Assembly (NCBI GenBank): GCA_943842625.1
Contig: CALTCK010000014.1
Coordinates: 1-32,448, forward strand
DNA: 32,448 bases
Reading direction: 5' to 3'
Source of the DNA: an uncultured Flavobacteriaceae bacterium
GTDB lineage: Bacteria; Bacteroidota; Bacteroidia; Flavobacteriales; Flavobacteriaceae
Shown here: positions 1 to 7,987 of the stretch, piece by piece
Position numbering within the stretch: position 1 is the first letter of the stretch
How the letters are laid out: every line of letters begins with the position of its first letter
The notes under the pieces: generated by a model
The model's database searches: none
What the model saw: only the letters and a program-made list of their open reading frames with translations
Told to the model about the DNA's origin: nothing
Made by a program: the position numbers and the translations under genes

Positions 1-43
1 TAAGGAAGGGATTTTGTATTTATTTAAGTGGGTTATCTAAAAC

Positions 44-814
44 CTACTCTTTGATCATTCGTTTTACAACGCTTGATTGCTCTCCTGTAATCTGTACCAT
101 GTACACTCCAGTTGCATAAGAAGATACATCGATCACTCGCTCACTTTGCATATCCTGCAAGTTGATCTGTGATACTAACTTCCCGTTAAGATCGTAGATC
201 ATAGCAGTCTCTAATGCAATATTAGAACTGTTTGATATAGTCACCTGCTCTCCAGCTGGGTTAGGATATAATGCAATTGCATTGCTTAACTCGTTATCTT
301 CATTCCCTAAGAGTGTTAAATCTAAGTTCATATCACAAGTAGATACGTTTCCGTACTCATCAGTAGCTGTAAATGTAACTACCCATTCGCCTACTCCTAA
401 TACAGTTCCTGGTGCAGGGTCTTGTGTAAAGTCTGTTACTGGATCTGTACAGTTATCTGTAGCAGTCGCCTCACCTGATCCTATGTAATCAGCTACAGTA
501 TGAGTCCCATCAGGGTCTACCATTACCGAAACATCTTCTGGACATGTAAGTACTGGTGCCATAGTATCTACAACTACAACCTCGACTGAACAACTTGCAA
601 TGTTTCCACTAGCATCCGTAGCGAATACCGTTACCTCGATTGGAGTTCCGATATCGTCACAAGTTACCATCTCTAAATCTGCAATCAGTACATCGATACC
701 ACAAGCGTCATATGCTTCAGATAAGAAATCCATAGCATCTAATTCTGCCATACCGTCTTCTCCTAATACAACAGTCACTACATCTGCGATTTGCTGGTGG
801 AAGAGCGAAATCAA
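44..814 (-). CDS. C-terminal fragment with HYR repeats and T9SS type A sorting tail (left copy)
   Basis: This frame carries the end of the left tandem gene. It has two HYR-like (hyalin repeat) beta-sandwiches with the typical 'AP.L.CP.D' opening and 'F.ATDEYGN.S.C' ending, followed by a roughly 75-residue Por secretion tail that starts at the 'LYPNPA' motif and ends in a basic 'VKRMIKE' terminus. In T9SS substrates this tail directs passage across the outer membrane and is normally cleaved or anchored. The true homologous part runs from about 786 down to 44; the first dozen residues of the open frame are out-of-frame sequence upstream of the inserted base at 787. With no signal peptide, this fragment could not be exported by itself. 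It is almost identical to the last part of the 4792-7941 frame. Confidence 0.75.
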   Translation of the reverse strand: MISLFHQQIADVVTVVLGEDGMAELDAMDFLSEAYDACGIDVLIADLEMVTCDDIGTPIEVTVFATDASGNIASCSVEVVVVDTMAPVLTCPEDVSVMVDPDGTHTVADYIGSGEATATDNCTDPVTDFTQDPAPGTVLGVGEWVVTFTATDEYGNVSTCDMNLDLTLLGNEDNELSNAIALYPNPAGEQVTISNSSNIALETAMIYDLNGKLVSQINLQDMQSERVIDVSSYATGVYMVQITGEQSSVVKRMIKE

Positions 815-1157
815 TCTGGAAGTTATCTACTCCAGCATTCCATCCCCATGATCCAGCATCGTCATATGTAAAACGTACTTGGAAGTCAGCGTTTGCTAAT
901 GCAGATCCGTCAATTACTCCTGAGTTCTCTGGAGTTAATACAGACACATCATAAGTAACTACATTTTGCCATGCAGCGCCATCATATACATCTACCGCTA
1001 GTGTCTCTCCAGCTCCTAACTCGTTAAAGCTATAGTCGTAAGACATCGTTACAGATGATGTACCACTCATATCCCATACTGGGGTCAATAGTGATGCATT
1101 GTTTACATTTCCATTTCCAGCATCATCGTCATCGAAAATTGCTGCGTTACTTGTCAA
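717..1157 (-). CDS. Choice-of-anchor-J domain fragment (left copy), isolated between two frameshifts
   Basis: Only about 788-1153 is homologous coding sequence. It encodes most of the second choice-of-anchor-J (MAM/cleaved-adhesin-like jelly-roll) domain, with 'SNAAIFDDDDAGNGN', 'MSYDYSFNELGAGETL' and 'FTYDDAGSWGWNAGVDNF' matching the right-hand copy. The tail of the open frame (717-786) is a shifted read of the following HYR region and has no meaning. It is flanked by single-base insertions at 787 and 1154, which put this one segment in its own frame. It is not expected to be an independent gene. Confidence 0.55.
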   Translation of the reverse strand: MTSNAAIFDDDDAGNGNVNNASLLTPVWDMSGTSSVTMSYDYSFNELGAGETLAVDVYDGAAWQNVVTYDVSVLTPENSGVIDGSALANADFQVRFTYDDAGSWGWNAGVDNFQIDFALPPANRRCSDCCIRRRRYGRIRCYGFLI

Positions 1158-3000
1158 ATGGAATAGTTCCTCCGGCGTTTATAGCACCTGAGGCTCCAAA
1201 GGTCCAATCGTAATCTCCAGCTGCATTTGATACTGACCAACCTTCTGGTACAGAAGATCCATTAAAATCAACAGTTACTGTAGTAACATCCTCGCTAGGA
1301 CCACATACTAATACTGGTGCAGTTACATCAGATACAATCACAGTTGCTTGACAACTACTAGAGTTTCCAGAAGCATCAGTTACAACAACATCGATAACGT
1401 TCTCTCCTAAGTTAGAACAATCTAATACGATTTCTGTTGCTCCGCCGCCGCCTGAGCCGCCTGAACATTCTCCTGAGAAAGTTACAACACCATCCATTGT
1501 CGAATCAGGGTAACCCCATCCGCCATTAAAGTTTGCTACTGGATCTCCCATTGAAGTTGATGTCGTTATTACCCAGAATACACTTCCTGTAGCTCCACCA
1601 TCGGTTACTGATAACTCAACCCAGTATTTACCTTCTGTAAATACTACTGGTGTTAAATCCAATACGATTTCGTTAACATCAAAACCAAAGTTAGATCCAA
1701 TTACAGCTTGTGAAGAAGGAGTTAATCCTAATTCAGATCCTATTTCAGTTCCTGGTAATCCAGCATTGTTGTCATAATATACAACATCTACTGAAGCAAT
1801 TCCTCCATTAGCAAAAATACTTGCTGTAATTTGATTTAATGTGAAATCTCCACCTACAACATCAAGATCGTTTGCTGTTTGGAATGCTGATGCTGATGAA
1901 CAGTTATATCCATTCTCAAAAGTTCCATCATTTGGATTTTCAAAATCACATGCGCCAGCGCCGTCTCCTCCTGAAGTTACTGTGTAATCACATGCCTCAT
2001 CTACAGACATTATTAAGTCTGACATTAAAAGAGTTAGGGTACCATCTGCATTTAATTCTAATTCTAATGGTGGTTGTGGTGGTGTGTTAACAGTCAACAT
2101 AAAGTTGTCAACTCCAGCTCCCCAGCCCCAAGATCCAGCATCATCGTATGTGAAACGTACTTGGAAATTTGCATTTGCCAAAGCAGTACCATCGATATCT
2201 CCTGAATTTGTTGGAGGAATAACATCAGTATCATAAGTAACTACATTTACCCATCCAGCTCCGTCATATACCTCTACAGCTAATGTTTCACCAGCTCCTA
2301 ATTCATCTAATGAATAATCGTATGACATTGTAATAGCATCAGCTCCTACCGTAGACCATACTGGCGTTGATAAGGTAACATTATTTGTTTGTCCACTTCC
2401 TGCTGCATCATCATCAAAGATGGCTGCGTTACTTGCGAAAGGATCAGAAAAAGGCATATCACCTGAACCAAAGGTCCAATCTGCAACACCTGCATTTATC
2501 GTTGTTGTCCAATCTGCAGGTACTGATGACCCTTCAAATTCTTCCATATATTCTAATGCTCCAGGTGATCCTATACAAGCAATCACTGGTGCTGTTTCGT
2601 CAACTACGGTTACCGTAGCTTCACATGAAGTCATGTTTCCAGCTGCATCGTATACTTCTAACACTACCGTTACATCTCCTACATCTGAACAACTAAATGT
2701 TGTTTGTGATGCTGCGTATGAATCTACTCCACAGTTATCCGTAGAGCCGCCGTCTAAATCAGAAGCAACTAATGATCCCATTCCCATAGCATCTAAAGTA
2801 ACTGTTAAGGCTTGACATACAGCAACTGGTGCCTCAGCATCGTTGATAGTAACTACAAAAGTACATGAAGTCTCATTTCCATGAGAATCAGTAGCTGTAA
2901 AGGTTACATCAGTATCGCCTACTGGAAATTCACTTCCTGTAGCAGGACCTCCAGTTTGTACTATAAGACTAGCATCTAAAGTACCATCTTCTGTATCCAA
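1147..3000 (-). CDS. Central fragment: HYR repeats, choice-of-anchor-J domain and variable module (left copy)
   Basis: Central part of the left tandem gene. The frame stays open upstream to the inserted base at 3103, so the annotated start at a TTG near 3000 is arbitrary. Order: end of a first HYR-like repeat, a second cysteine-containing HYR/cadherin-like repeat, the first choice-of-anchor-J domain (from 'MEEFEGSSVPADW' to 'GWGAGVDNFML'), a short linker, a divergent module with 'YYDNNAGLPG' and 'VIGSNFGFDV', a Gly-rich linker (GGSGGGG), another HYR-like repeat and the start of the second choice-of-anchor-J domain, ending at the frameshift at 1154. The modules on either side of the 1339-1984 cassette are nearly identical to the right copy; the cassette is not. 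No signal peptide or sorting tail lies in this piece. Confidence 0.7.
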   Translation of the reverse strand: MDTEDGTLDASLIVQTGGPATGSEFPVGDTDVTFTATDSHGNETSCTFVVTINDAEAPVAVCQALTVTLDAMGMGSLVASDLDGGSTDNCGVDSYAASQTTFSCSDVGDVTVVLEVYDAAGNMTSCEATVTVVDETAPVIACIGSPGALEYMEEFEGSSVPADWTTTINAGVADWTFGSGDMPFSDPFASNAAIFDDDAAGSGQTNNVTLSTPVWSTVGADAITMSYDYSLDELGAGETLAVEVYDGAGWVNVVTYDTDVIPPTNSGDIDGTALANANFQVRFTYDDAGSWGWGAGVDNFMLTVNTPPQPPLELELNADGTLTLLMSDLIMSVDEACDYTVTSGGDGAGACDFENPNDGTFENGYNCSSASAFQTANDLDVVGGDFTLNQITASIFANGGIASVDVVYYDNNAGLPGTEIGSELGLTPSSQAVIGSNFGFDVNEIVLDLTPVVFTEGKYWVELSVTDGGATGSVFWVITTSTSMGDPVANFNGGWGYPDSTMDGVVTFSGECSGGSGGGGATEIVLDCSNLGENVIDVVVTDASGNSSSCQATVIVSDVTAPVLVCGPSEDVTTVTVDFNGSSVPEGWSVSNAAGDYDWTFGASGAINAGGTIPFDK

Positions 3001-3102
3001 TGCGATTGGTGGTGCAAAATTAACTACTGCGCCACATGATCCTTCATCATTATCTGCAGCAAAATCTGCGATACAGAAAATCTCTGGTGCGTCTCCTGAG
3101 CT
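1985..3102 (-). repeat. Near-identical tandem duplication block 2, left copy (pairs with 6704-7821)
   Basis: Near identity to 6704-7821 at a constant offset of 4719, except for a short patch near 2021-2048 (coding 'LLMSDLIMS' against 'VPAGDLIMS') and a patch near 2755-2795. It covers two HYR-like repeats and the first choice-of-anchor-J domain. The block ends abruptly at the P-domain boundary, exactly where the extra base at 3103 lies. Confidence 0.9.
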
Positions 3103-4603
3103 ACATAGACCAATTGATACAGAAACTATTTACCGTTGCATCTGCTCCATCTCCTGATACAATTAAAAACCACTCGCCGTTGATGTCTTCTCCTACAAGT
3201 GTTGTATAAAATTGTCCACCTGCTGGTAAGTAATCAGCGGCGGGTGCGCCACCTGTCCAAGAACCATAATTATTGGTAGAAAAATCCGTGAATACTAAAT
3301 CTACAGCAGTGTCCATACCATCAGTTCCTCCGGCTCCTCCGCCAAGCTCTAGAAGTGAACCTCCTGGTGATTGCAAAGAAAATTGGTAATTCTCAGCAGT
3401 AGCTCCTTGTACATTTAAAACCACACTCTCAATAATATATTCTCCAAGTCCCGTACCCATAATACCCGTATCATTTGGATATCCTGAGTCTGAAACCGTA
3501 ACTCCTGCTGAAGCCACTACGGGAGGTGAGAAAGTTAAAGGCATCTCTTCTGAACAAAAAGTATAGTCTAAAGTTGGTCCAACTGGTGGGGTTGATCCTG
3601 CTGGTGAAGGAAAATCTCCAATTATTTCATAAATTTCAGTAGTTGAAGAACCAGCATTATTGATATATAAACTAGTCCCGTTACCATCTGAAGCAGGAGC
3701 AAAAGTAAGATCACCAAAAGTTTGAGTCAGACCGGTTACTATTGAAGAAATAGTACCAGAAGATACATCTAATTTTAGTATTTGTTCACCCGTATGATAA
3801 TAGATTGTATTACCGTCATAAGTTAAAACAAAATTAGTAGAACCAAAAGGTGGAGCACCAAATCCTCCAATATCACCGACTATTTCTGTTAGACCAGTAT
3901 TAATATTGATCTTAATAATATTTTGATTCTGAAGATCATAACTATATATTGAATCGTCACCTTGAGATAAACTTGCCAAGGAAGAAGTTTGGTAAGATGG
4001 ATCTAAGATTGTTGTGCTGGTTCCGGTAACAGGATCGTATTTATAAACGCCTCCATCAAATCCACCTGAGATATAAAAACTACCATCTAACATTGTTAGA
4101 CCTGCTTCAATTTCACTTGGAATTGTGGAAATTGATTCGTTAGTTTGAGCAATTGGGTCATATTTTACCATATGATCTTCATTTAGTTGACACCAAAGAA
4201 ATCCATCATAAAATCTTAAGTCTGTATCTACAAAGGGATAAAAACCAGGCACATTGCTATGCCAAAATATATTTTCATCAGTTAAGATTTGATTAGAAAT
4301 ATCCCAACTAGCTATACCAGACTCCGTATTATCACCGGCAAAATAGAGGATCCCATTTTCATAATCAGCTGTAAGTCCAGCTGAACTGAAAAAATTTTGG
4401 AAATTAAAACCAACAATTAACTGAAGGGAATATGCGGGATCTGTAGCTATTGGCACAAAAGAATTTCTTGTACTTTGATTTATAGTTCTCGAAGTATGTA
4501 ATTCTGTATAGTCCTGACTTGTAGTTGGACTGTAGGATTGTCCAAAGATATTACTGGTAGTTACTAGCAGCAATAAGGAAATAAGTAAAATAATTTTTTT
4601 CAT
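3101..4603 (-). CDS. Secreted beta-propeller-like plus P-domain protein (N-terminal part of left copy)
   Basis: A 500-residue product with a clear signal peptide (MKK, a hydrophobic run, then cleavage near 'NIFG|Q'). Residues of about 50-335 form repeated beta-rich units with 'YKYDPVTG' and 'ILKLDVSSG' strands, resembling an NHL/Kelch-like propeller; this is inferred from pattern only. The last 150 residues are a proprotein-convertase P domain (subtilisin-kexin-like beta-sandwich) with 'GLGEYIIESVVLNVQG', 'FSLQSPGG', 'GTDGMDTAVDLVFTD' and 'GEWFLIVSGDG'. The TAG stop follows 'CINWSM', created by an extra base at 3103; without it the frame runs into the HYR repeats at the same position as in the right copy. 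It lacks a T9SS tail, so as given it would end in the periplasm. A TATATTTG box lies 38 nt upstream. Confidence 0.8.
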   Translation of the reverse strand: MKKIILLISLLLLVTTSNIFGQSYSPTTSQDYTELHTSRTINQSTRNSFVPIATDPAYSLQLIVGFNFQNFFSSAGLTADYENGILYFAGDNTESGIASWDISNQILTDENIFWHSNVPGFYPFVDTDLRFYDGFLWCQLNEDHMVKYDPIAQTNESISTIPSEIEAGLTMLDGSFYISGGFDGGVYKYDPVTGTSTTILDPSYQTSSLASLSQGDDSIYSYDLQNQNIIKININTGLTEIVGDIGGFGAPPFGSTNFVLTYDGNTIYYHTGEQILKLDVSSGTISSIVTGLTQTFGDLTFAPASDGNGTSLYINNAGSSTTEIYEIIGDFPSPAGSTPPVGPTLDYTFCSEEMPLTFSPPVVASAGVTVSDSGYPNDTGIMGTGLGEYIIESVVLNVQGATAENYQFSLQSPGGSLLELGGGAGGTDGMDTAVDLVFTDFSTNNYGSWTGGAPAADYLPAGGQFYTTLVGEDINGEWFLIVSGDGADATVNSFCINWSM

Positions 4604-4641
4604 GTTTTAATGATTTAGTTAATTTTAATTTATAGCATTAA

Positions 4642-4649
4642 CAAATATA
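4642..4649 (-). promoter_or_regulatory. Bacteroidetes -7 box for the left T9SS gene
   Basis: The minus strand reads TATATTTG, a full match to the TAnnTTTG -7 element of the Bacteroidetes primary sigma factor, 38 nt before the ATG at 4603. I see no TTTG at the expected -33 position. Confidence 0.5.
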
Positions 4650-4734
4650 ATATTTTATTATTATAATAGTGATACATAAATGATACATGTATTATGAGTT
4701 TATAAAGAAATTGTTAAATCTTTGTTACATAAAA

Positions 4735-4762
4735 AAATCCCCTCCAATTAAGGAAGGGATTT
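4735..4762 (-). terminator. Rho-independent terminator of the right T9SS gene
   Basis: An 11-bp stem (AAATCCC plus CTCC against GGAAGGGATTT, one G-U type pair) with a 6-nt loop. It is followed on the minus strand by a run of seven T. The right half of the same hairpin sits at 1-15, after the left gene, so the terminator is part of the duplicated unit. Confidence 0.8.
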
Positions 4763-6084
4763 TGTATTTATTTAAGTGGGTTATCTAAAACCTACTCTTT
4801 GATCATTCGTTTTACAACGCTTGATTGCTCTCCTGTAATCTGTACCATGTACACTCCAGTTGCATAAGAAGATACATCGATCACTCGCTCACTTTGCATA
4901 TCCTGCAAGTTGATCTGTGATACTAACTTCCCGTTAAGATCGTAGATCATAGCAGTCTCTAATGCAATATTAGAACTGTTTGATATAGTCACCTGCTCTC
5001 CAGCTGGGTTAGGATATAATGCAATTGCATTGCTTAACTCGTTATCTTCATTCCCTAAGAGTGTTAAATCTAAGTTCATATCACAAGTAGATACGTTTCC
5101 GTACTCATCAGTAGCTGTAAATGTAACTACCCATTCGCCTACTCCTAATACAGTTCCTGGTGCAGGGTCTTGTGTAAAGTCTGTTACTGGATCTGTACAG
5201 TTATCTGTAGCAGTCGCCTCACCTGATCCTATGTAATCAGCTACAGTATGAGTCCCATCAGGATCTACCATTACCGAAACATCTTCTGGACAAGTAAGTA
5301 CTGGTGCCATAGTATCTACAACTACAACCTCGACTGAACAACTTGCAATGTTTCCACTAGCATCCGTAGCGAATACCGTTACCTCGATTGGAGTTCCGAT
5401 ATCGTCACAAGTTACCATCTCTAAATCTGCAATCAGTACATCGATACCACAAGCGTCATATGCTTCAGATAAGAAATCCATAGCATCTAATTCTGCCATA
5501 CCGTCTTCTCCTAATACAACAGTCACTACATCTGGATTTGCTGGTGGAAGAGCGAAATCAATCTGGAAGTTATCTACTCCAGCATTCCATCCCCATGATC
5601 CAGCATCGTCATATGTAAAACGTACTTGGAAGTCAGCGTTTGCTAATGCAGATCCGTCAATTACTCCTGAGTTCTCTGGAGTTAATACAGACACATCATA
5701 AGTAACTACATTTTGCCATGCAGCGCCATCATATACATCTACCGCTAGTGTCTCTCCAGCTCCTAACTCGTTAAAGCTATAGTCGTAAGACATCGTTACA
5801 GATGAAGTACCACTCATATCCCATACTGGGGTCAATAGTGATGCATTGTTTACATTTCCATTTCCAGCATCATCGTCATCGAAAATTGCTGCGTTACTTG
5901 CAAATGGCTCTGTTCCTCCGGCATTTATAGCACCTGAGGCTCCAAAGGTCCAATCGTAATCTCCAGCTGCATTTGATACTGACCAACCTTCTGGTACAGA
6001 AGATCCATTAAAATCAACAGTTACTGTAGTAACATCCTCGCTAGGACCACATACTAATACTGGTGCAGTTACATCAGATATAAT
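4749..6084 (-). repeat. Near-identical tandem duplication block 1, right copy
   Basis: Partner of 1-1338; the same modules in the same order, with an uninterrupted reading frame. Between this block and 6704 lies a cassette of about 619 bp that differs strongly from the 646-bp cassette of the left copy. The length difference of 27 bp is a multiple of three. Confidence 0.9.
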
Positions 6085-7941
6085 TACAGTTGCTGAACAT
6101 GAACTTACGTTTCCTGAAGCATCCGTTACAAATACCTCTACTACGTTCTCTCCTAAGTTAGAACAATCGAAGTTAAAGTTGTTTGGATCAGAAGAACCAC
6201 ATTGACCAGTTAAGCTATATACAGCTGCACCTGCTCCAACATCGCTCCAAGTAATTCCATCTGAGGTATTAACAGCATTTAAAGCGGTAGAAGCTGTTGA
6301 AACCTCCCATGCAGTTACTCCTCCTGTAGAAGAAGTTGCTAGTGTTCCAATCCAATAAGTACCTGGCTCTATAGTAGATGCTGTAGGTACTGTAGATACA
6401 GTACTAACATCAAAACCAAAGTTACTTCCAATAACTGTTTGTGCAACTGGTGTTAAATTTTCACTACCAATTACAGCTCCTGGTAATCCTCCAGCGTCTT
6501 CATAAAATACAAATAATACATCGTCAATAGTTGCTCCTGGATCGTGGAAAAGATTTAACTCGAATCCAGTATAATTCATAGTCGTTTCAAATACAATTTG
6601 TTGAGCTACCCAGAATGGTGCCCCGTTGTTAAATAGACCATTTTCTAATCCATTTGATTCAGTGGTTATATCACATGCAGAAGAACCTCCTGAAGTTATT
6701 GAGTAATCACATGCCTCATCTACAGACATTATTAAGTCTCCAGCTGGCACACTTAACGTACCGTCAGCATTTAATTCTAATTCTAATGGTGGTTGTGGTG
6801 GTGTGTTAACAGTCAACATAAAGTTATCAACTCCAGCTCCCCAGCCCCAAGATCCAGCATCATCGTATGTGAAACGTACTTGGAAATTTGCATTTGCCAA
6901 AGCAGTACCATCGATATCTCCTGAATTTGTTGGAGGAATAACATCAGTATCATAAGTAACTACATTTACCCATCCAGCTCCGTCATATACCTCTACAGCT
7001 AATGTTTCACCAGCTCCTAATTCATCTAATGAATAATCGTATGACATTGTAATAGCATCAGCTCCTACCGTAGACCATACTGGCGTTGATAAGGTAACAT
7101 TATTTGTTTGTCCAGTTCCAGCTGCATCATCATCAAAGATGGCTGCGTTACTTGCGAAAGGATCAGAAAAAGGCATATCACCTGAACCAAAGGTCCAATC
7201 TGCAACACCTGCATTTATTGTTGTTGTCCAATCTGCAGGTACTGATGACCCTTCAAATTCTTCCATATATTCTACTGCTCCAGGTGATCCTATACAAGCA
7301 ATCACTGGTGCAGTCTCGTCAACTACGGTTACCGTAGCTTCACATGTTGCAACGTTTCCAGCTGCATCGTATACCTCTAACACTACGGTTACATCTCCTA
7401 CATCTGAACAACTAAATGTTGTTTGTGATGCTGCGTATGAATCTACTCCACAATTATCCGTAGAGCCACCGTCTAGTGCTGAAGCGTCGATAGATGCACT
7501 ACCAGAGTCATCTAAAGTAACTGTTAAGGCTTGACATACAGCAACTGGTGCCTCAGCATCGTTGATAGTAACTACAAAAGTACATGAAGTCTCATTTCCA
7601 TGAGAATCAGTAGCTGTAAAGGTTACATCCGTATCGCCTACTGGAAATTCACTTCCTGTAGCAGGACCTCCAGTTTGTACTATAAGACTAGCATCTAAAG
7701 TACCATCTTCTGTATCCAATGCGATTGGTGGTGCAAAATTAACTACTGCGCCACATGATCCTTCATCATTATCTGCAGCAAAATCTGCGATACAGAAAAT
7801 CTCTGGTGCGTCTCCTGAGCTCATTGCCCAGTTAATACAAAAGCTGTTTACAATACCTCCTGCTTGATTAGCAGGATTTGAACCAGCTAATAAAAACCAC
7901 TCTCCGTTGATATTTTCGCCTGCAAGTGCATCATTTAGCAA
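4792..7941 (-). CDS. T9SS-secreted HYR / choice-of-anchor-J multidomain protein (main part of right copy)
   Basis: A 1049-codon frame without its own signal peptide; it stays open upstream to the indel at 7996. Contents: end of a P domain ('ENINGEWFLLAGS', 'VNSFCINWAM'), HYR-like repeats at about 41-126 and 128-215, a first choice-of-anchor-J domain (about 222-375), a variable module with 'FYEDAGGLPG' and 'VIGSNFGFDV', a HYR-like repeat ending before 'DVTAPVLVCG', a second choice-of-anchor-J domain, two further HYR-like repeats and a Por-type tail starting at 'LYPNPAGEQ'. The acidic Asp-rich loops ('AAIFDDDDAGNGN') suggest calcium binding, by inference. It is the intact counterpart of the three fragments at 44-3102. 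Confidence 0.85.
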   Translation of the reverse strand: MLNDALAGENINGEWFLLAGSNPANQAGGIVNSFCINWAMSSGDAPEIFCIADFAADNDEGSCGAVVNFAPPIALDTEDGTLDASLIVQTGGPATGSEFPVGDTDVTFTATDSHGNETSCTFVVTINDAEAPVAVCQALTVTLDDSGSASIDASALDGGSTDNCGVDSYAASQTTFSCSDVGDVTVVLEVYDAAGNVATCEATVTVVDETAPVIACIGSPGAVEYMEEFEGSSVPADWTTTINAGVADWTFGSGDMPFSDPFASNAAIFDDDAAGTGQTNNVTLSTPVWSTVGADAITMSYDYSLDELGAGETLAVEVYDGAGWVNVVTYDTDVIPPTNSGDIDGTALANANFQVRFTYDDAGSWGWGAGVDNFMLTVNTPPQPPLELELNADGTLSVPAGDLIMSVDEACDYSITSGGSSACDITTESNGLENGLFNNGAPFWVAQQIVFETTMNYTGFELNLFHDPGATIDDVLFVFYEDAGGLPGAVIGSENLTPVAQTVIGSNFGFDVSTVSTVPTASTIEPGTYWIGTLATSSTGGVTAWEVSTASTALNAVNTSDGITWSDVGAGAAVYSLTGQCGSSDPNNFNFDCSNLGENVVEVFVTDASGNVSSCSATVIISDVTAPVLVCGPSEDVTTVTVDFNGSSVPEGWSVSNAAGDYDWTFGASGAINAGGTEPFASNAAIFDDDDAGNGNVNNASLLTPVWDMSGTSSVTMSYDYSFNELGAGETLAVDVYDGAAWQNVVTYDVSVLTPENSGVIDGSALANADFQVRFTYDDAGSWGWNAGVDNFQIDFALPPANPDVVTVVLGEDGMAELDAMDFLSEAYDACGIDVLIADLEMVTCDDIGTPIEVTVFATDASGNIASCSVEVVVVDTMAPVLTCPEDVSVMVDPDGTHTVADYIGSGEATATDNCTDPVTDFTQDPAPGTVLGVGEWVVTFTATDEYGNVSTCDMNLDLTLLGNEDNELSNAIALYPNPAGEQVTISNSSNIALETAMIYDLNGKLVSQINLQDMQSERVIDVSSYATGVYMVQITGEQSSVVKRMIKE
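6704..7821 (-). repeat. Near-identical tandem duplication block 2, right copy
   Basis: Partner of 1985-3102. Similarity to the left copy falls to ordinary homolog level immediately upstream, in the P domain, and disappears in the N-terminal module. Confidence 0.9.
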
Positions 7942-7987
7942 ACCGAAAGCAGGTAAGTAATCAGCAGCAGGTGCGCCACCAGTCCAA

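Larger units (their letters stand above)
1..1338 (-). repeat. Near-identical tandem duplication block 1, left copy (pairs with 4749-6084)
   Basis: Base-by-base comparison shows near identity to 4749-6084, with two single-base insertions (787, 1154) and a few substitutions, for example gggtctacc against ggatctacc and acatgtaag against acaagtaag. It covers the terminator right arm, the T9SS tail, HYR repeats and the second choice-of-anchor-J domain. It reaches the window edge, so the duplicated unit probably extends further left. Confidence 0.9.
44..4603 (-). pseudogene. Left tandem copy: giant T9SS-secreted multidomain protein, broken by three +1 insertions
   Basis: Four consecutive open frames read as one gene once three extra bases are removed: plus-strand c at 787, t at 1154 and a at 3103, each judged against the neighbouring copy at 4792-8749. 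The repaired frame is 4557 nt, exactly 1519 codons including the stop. Order: signal peptide, beta-propeller-like region, proprotein-convertase P domain, two HYR-like repeats, choice-of-anchor-J domain, variable module, HYR-like repeat, second choice-of-anchor-J domain, two HYR-like repeats, T9SS tail. The role is inferred: a cell-surface or secreted adhesin-like or carbohydrate/protein-binding product moved by Sec and then T9SS; no catalytic motif was seen. The indels may be real or left-over assembly errors in a repeat. The stop codon lies 43 bases from the window edge. Confidence 0.8.

Noticed and set aside
282-2815. Several plus-strand open frames of 60-130 codons opposite the T9SS genes
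   Set aside because: They mirror the repetitive, stop-poor coding sequence of the minus strand, recur at the same place in both tandem copies, and have no start-site signals or domains.
787-3103. Programmed ribosomal frameshifting as the explanation for the split frames
   Set aside because: No slippery heptamer or downstream structure is evident at the sites, and the paralogous copy lacks the extra bases there.
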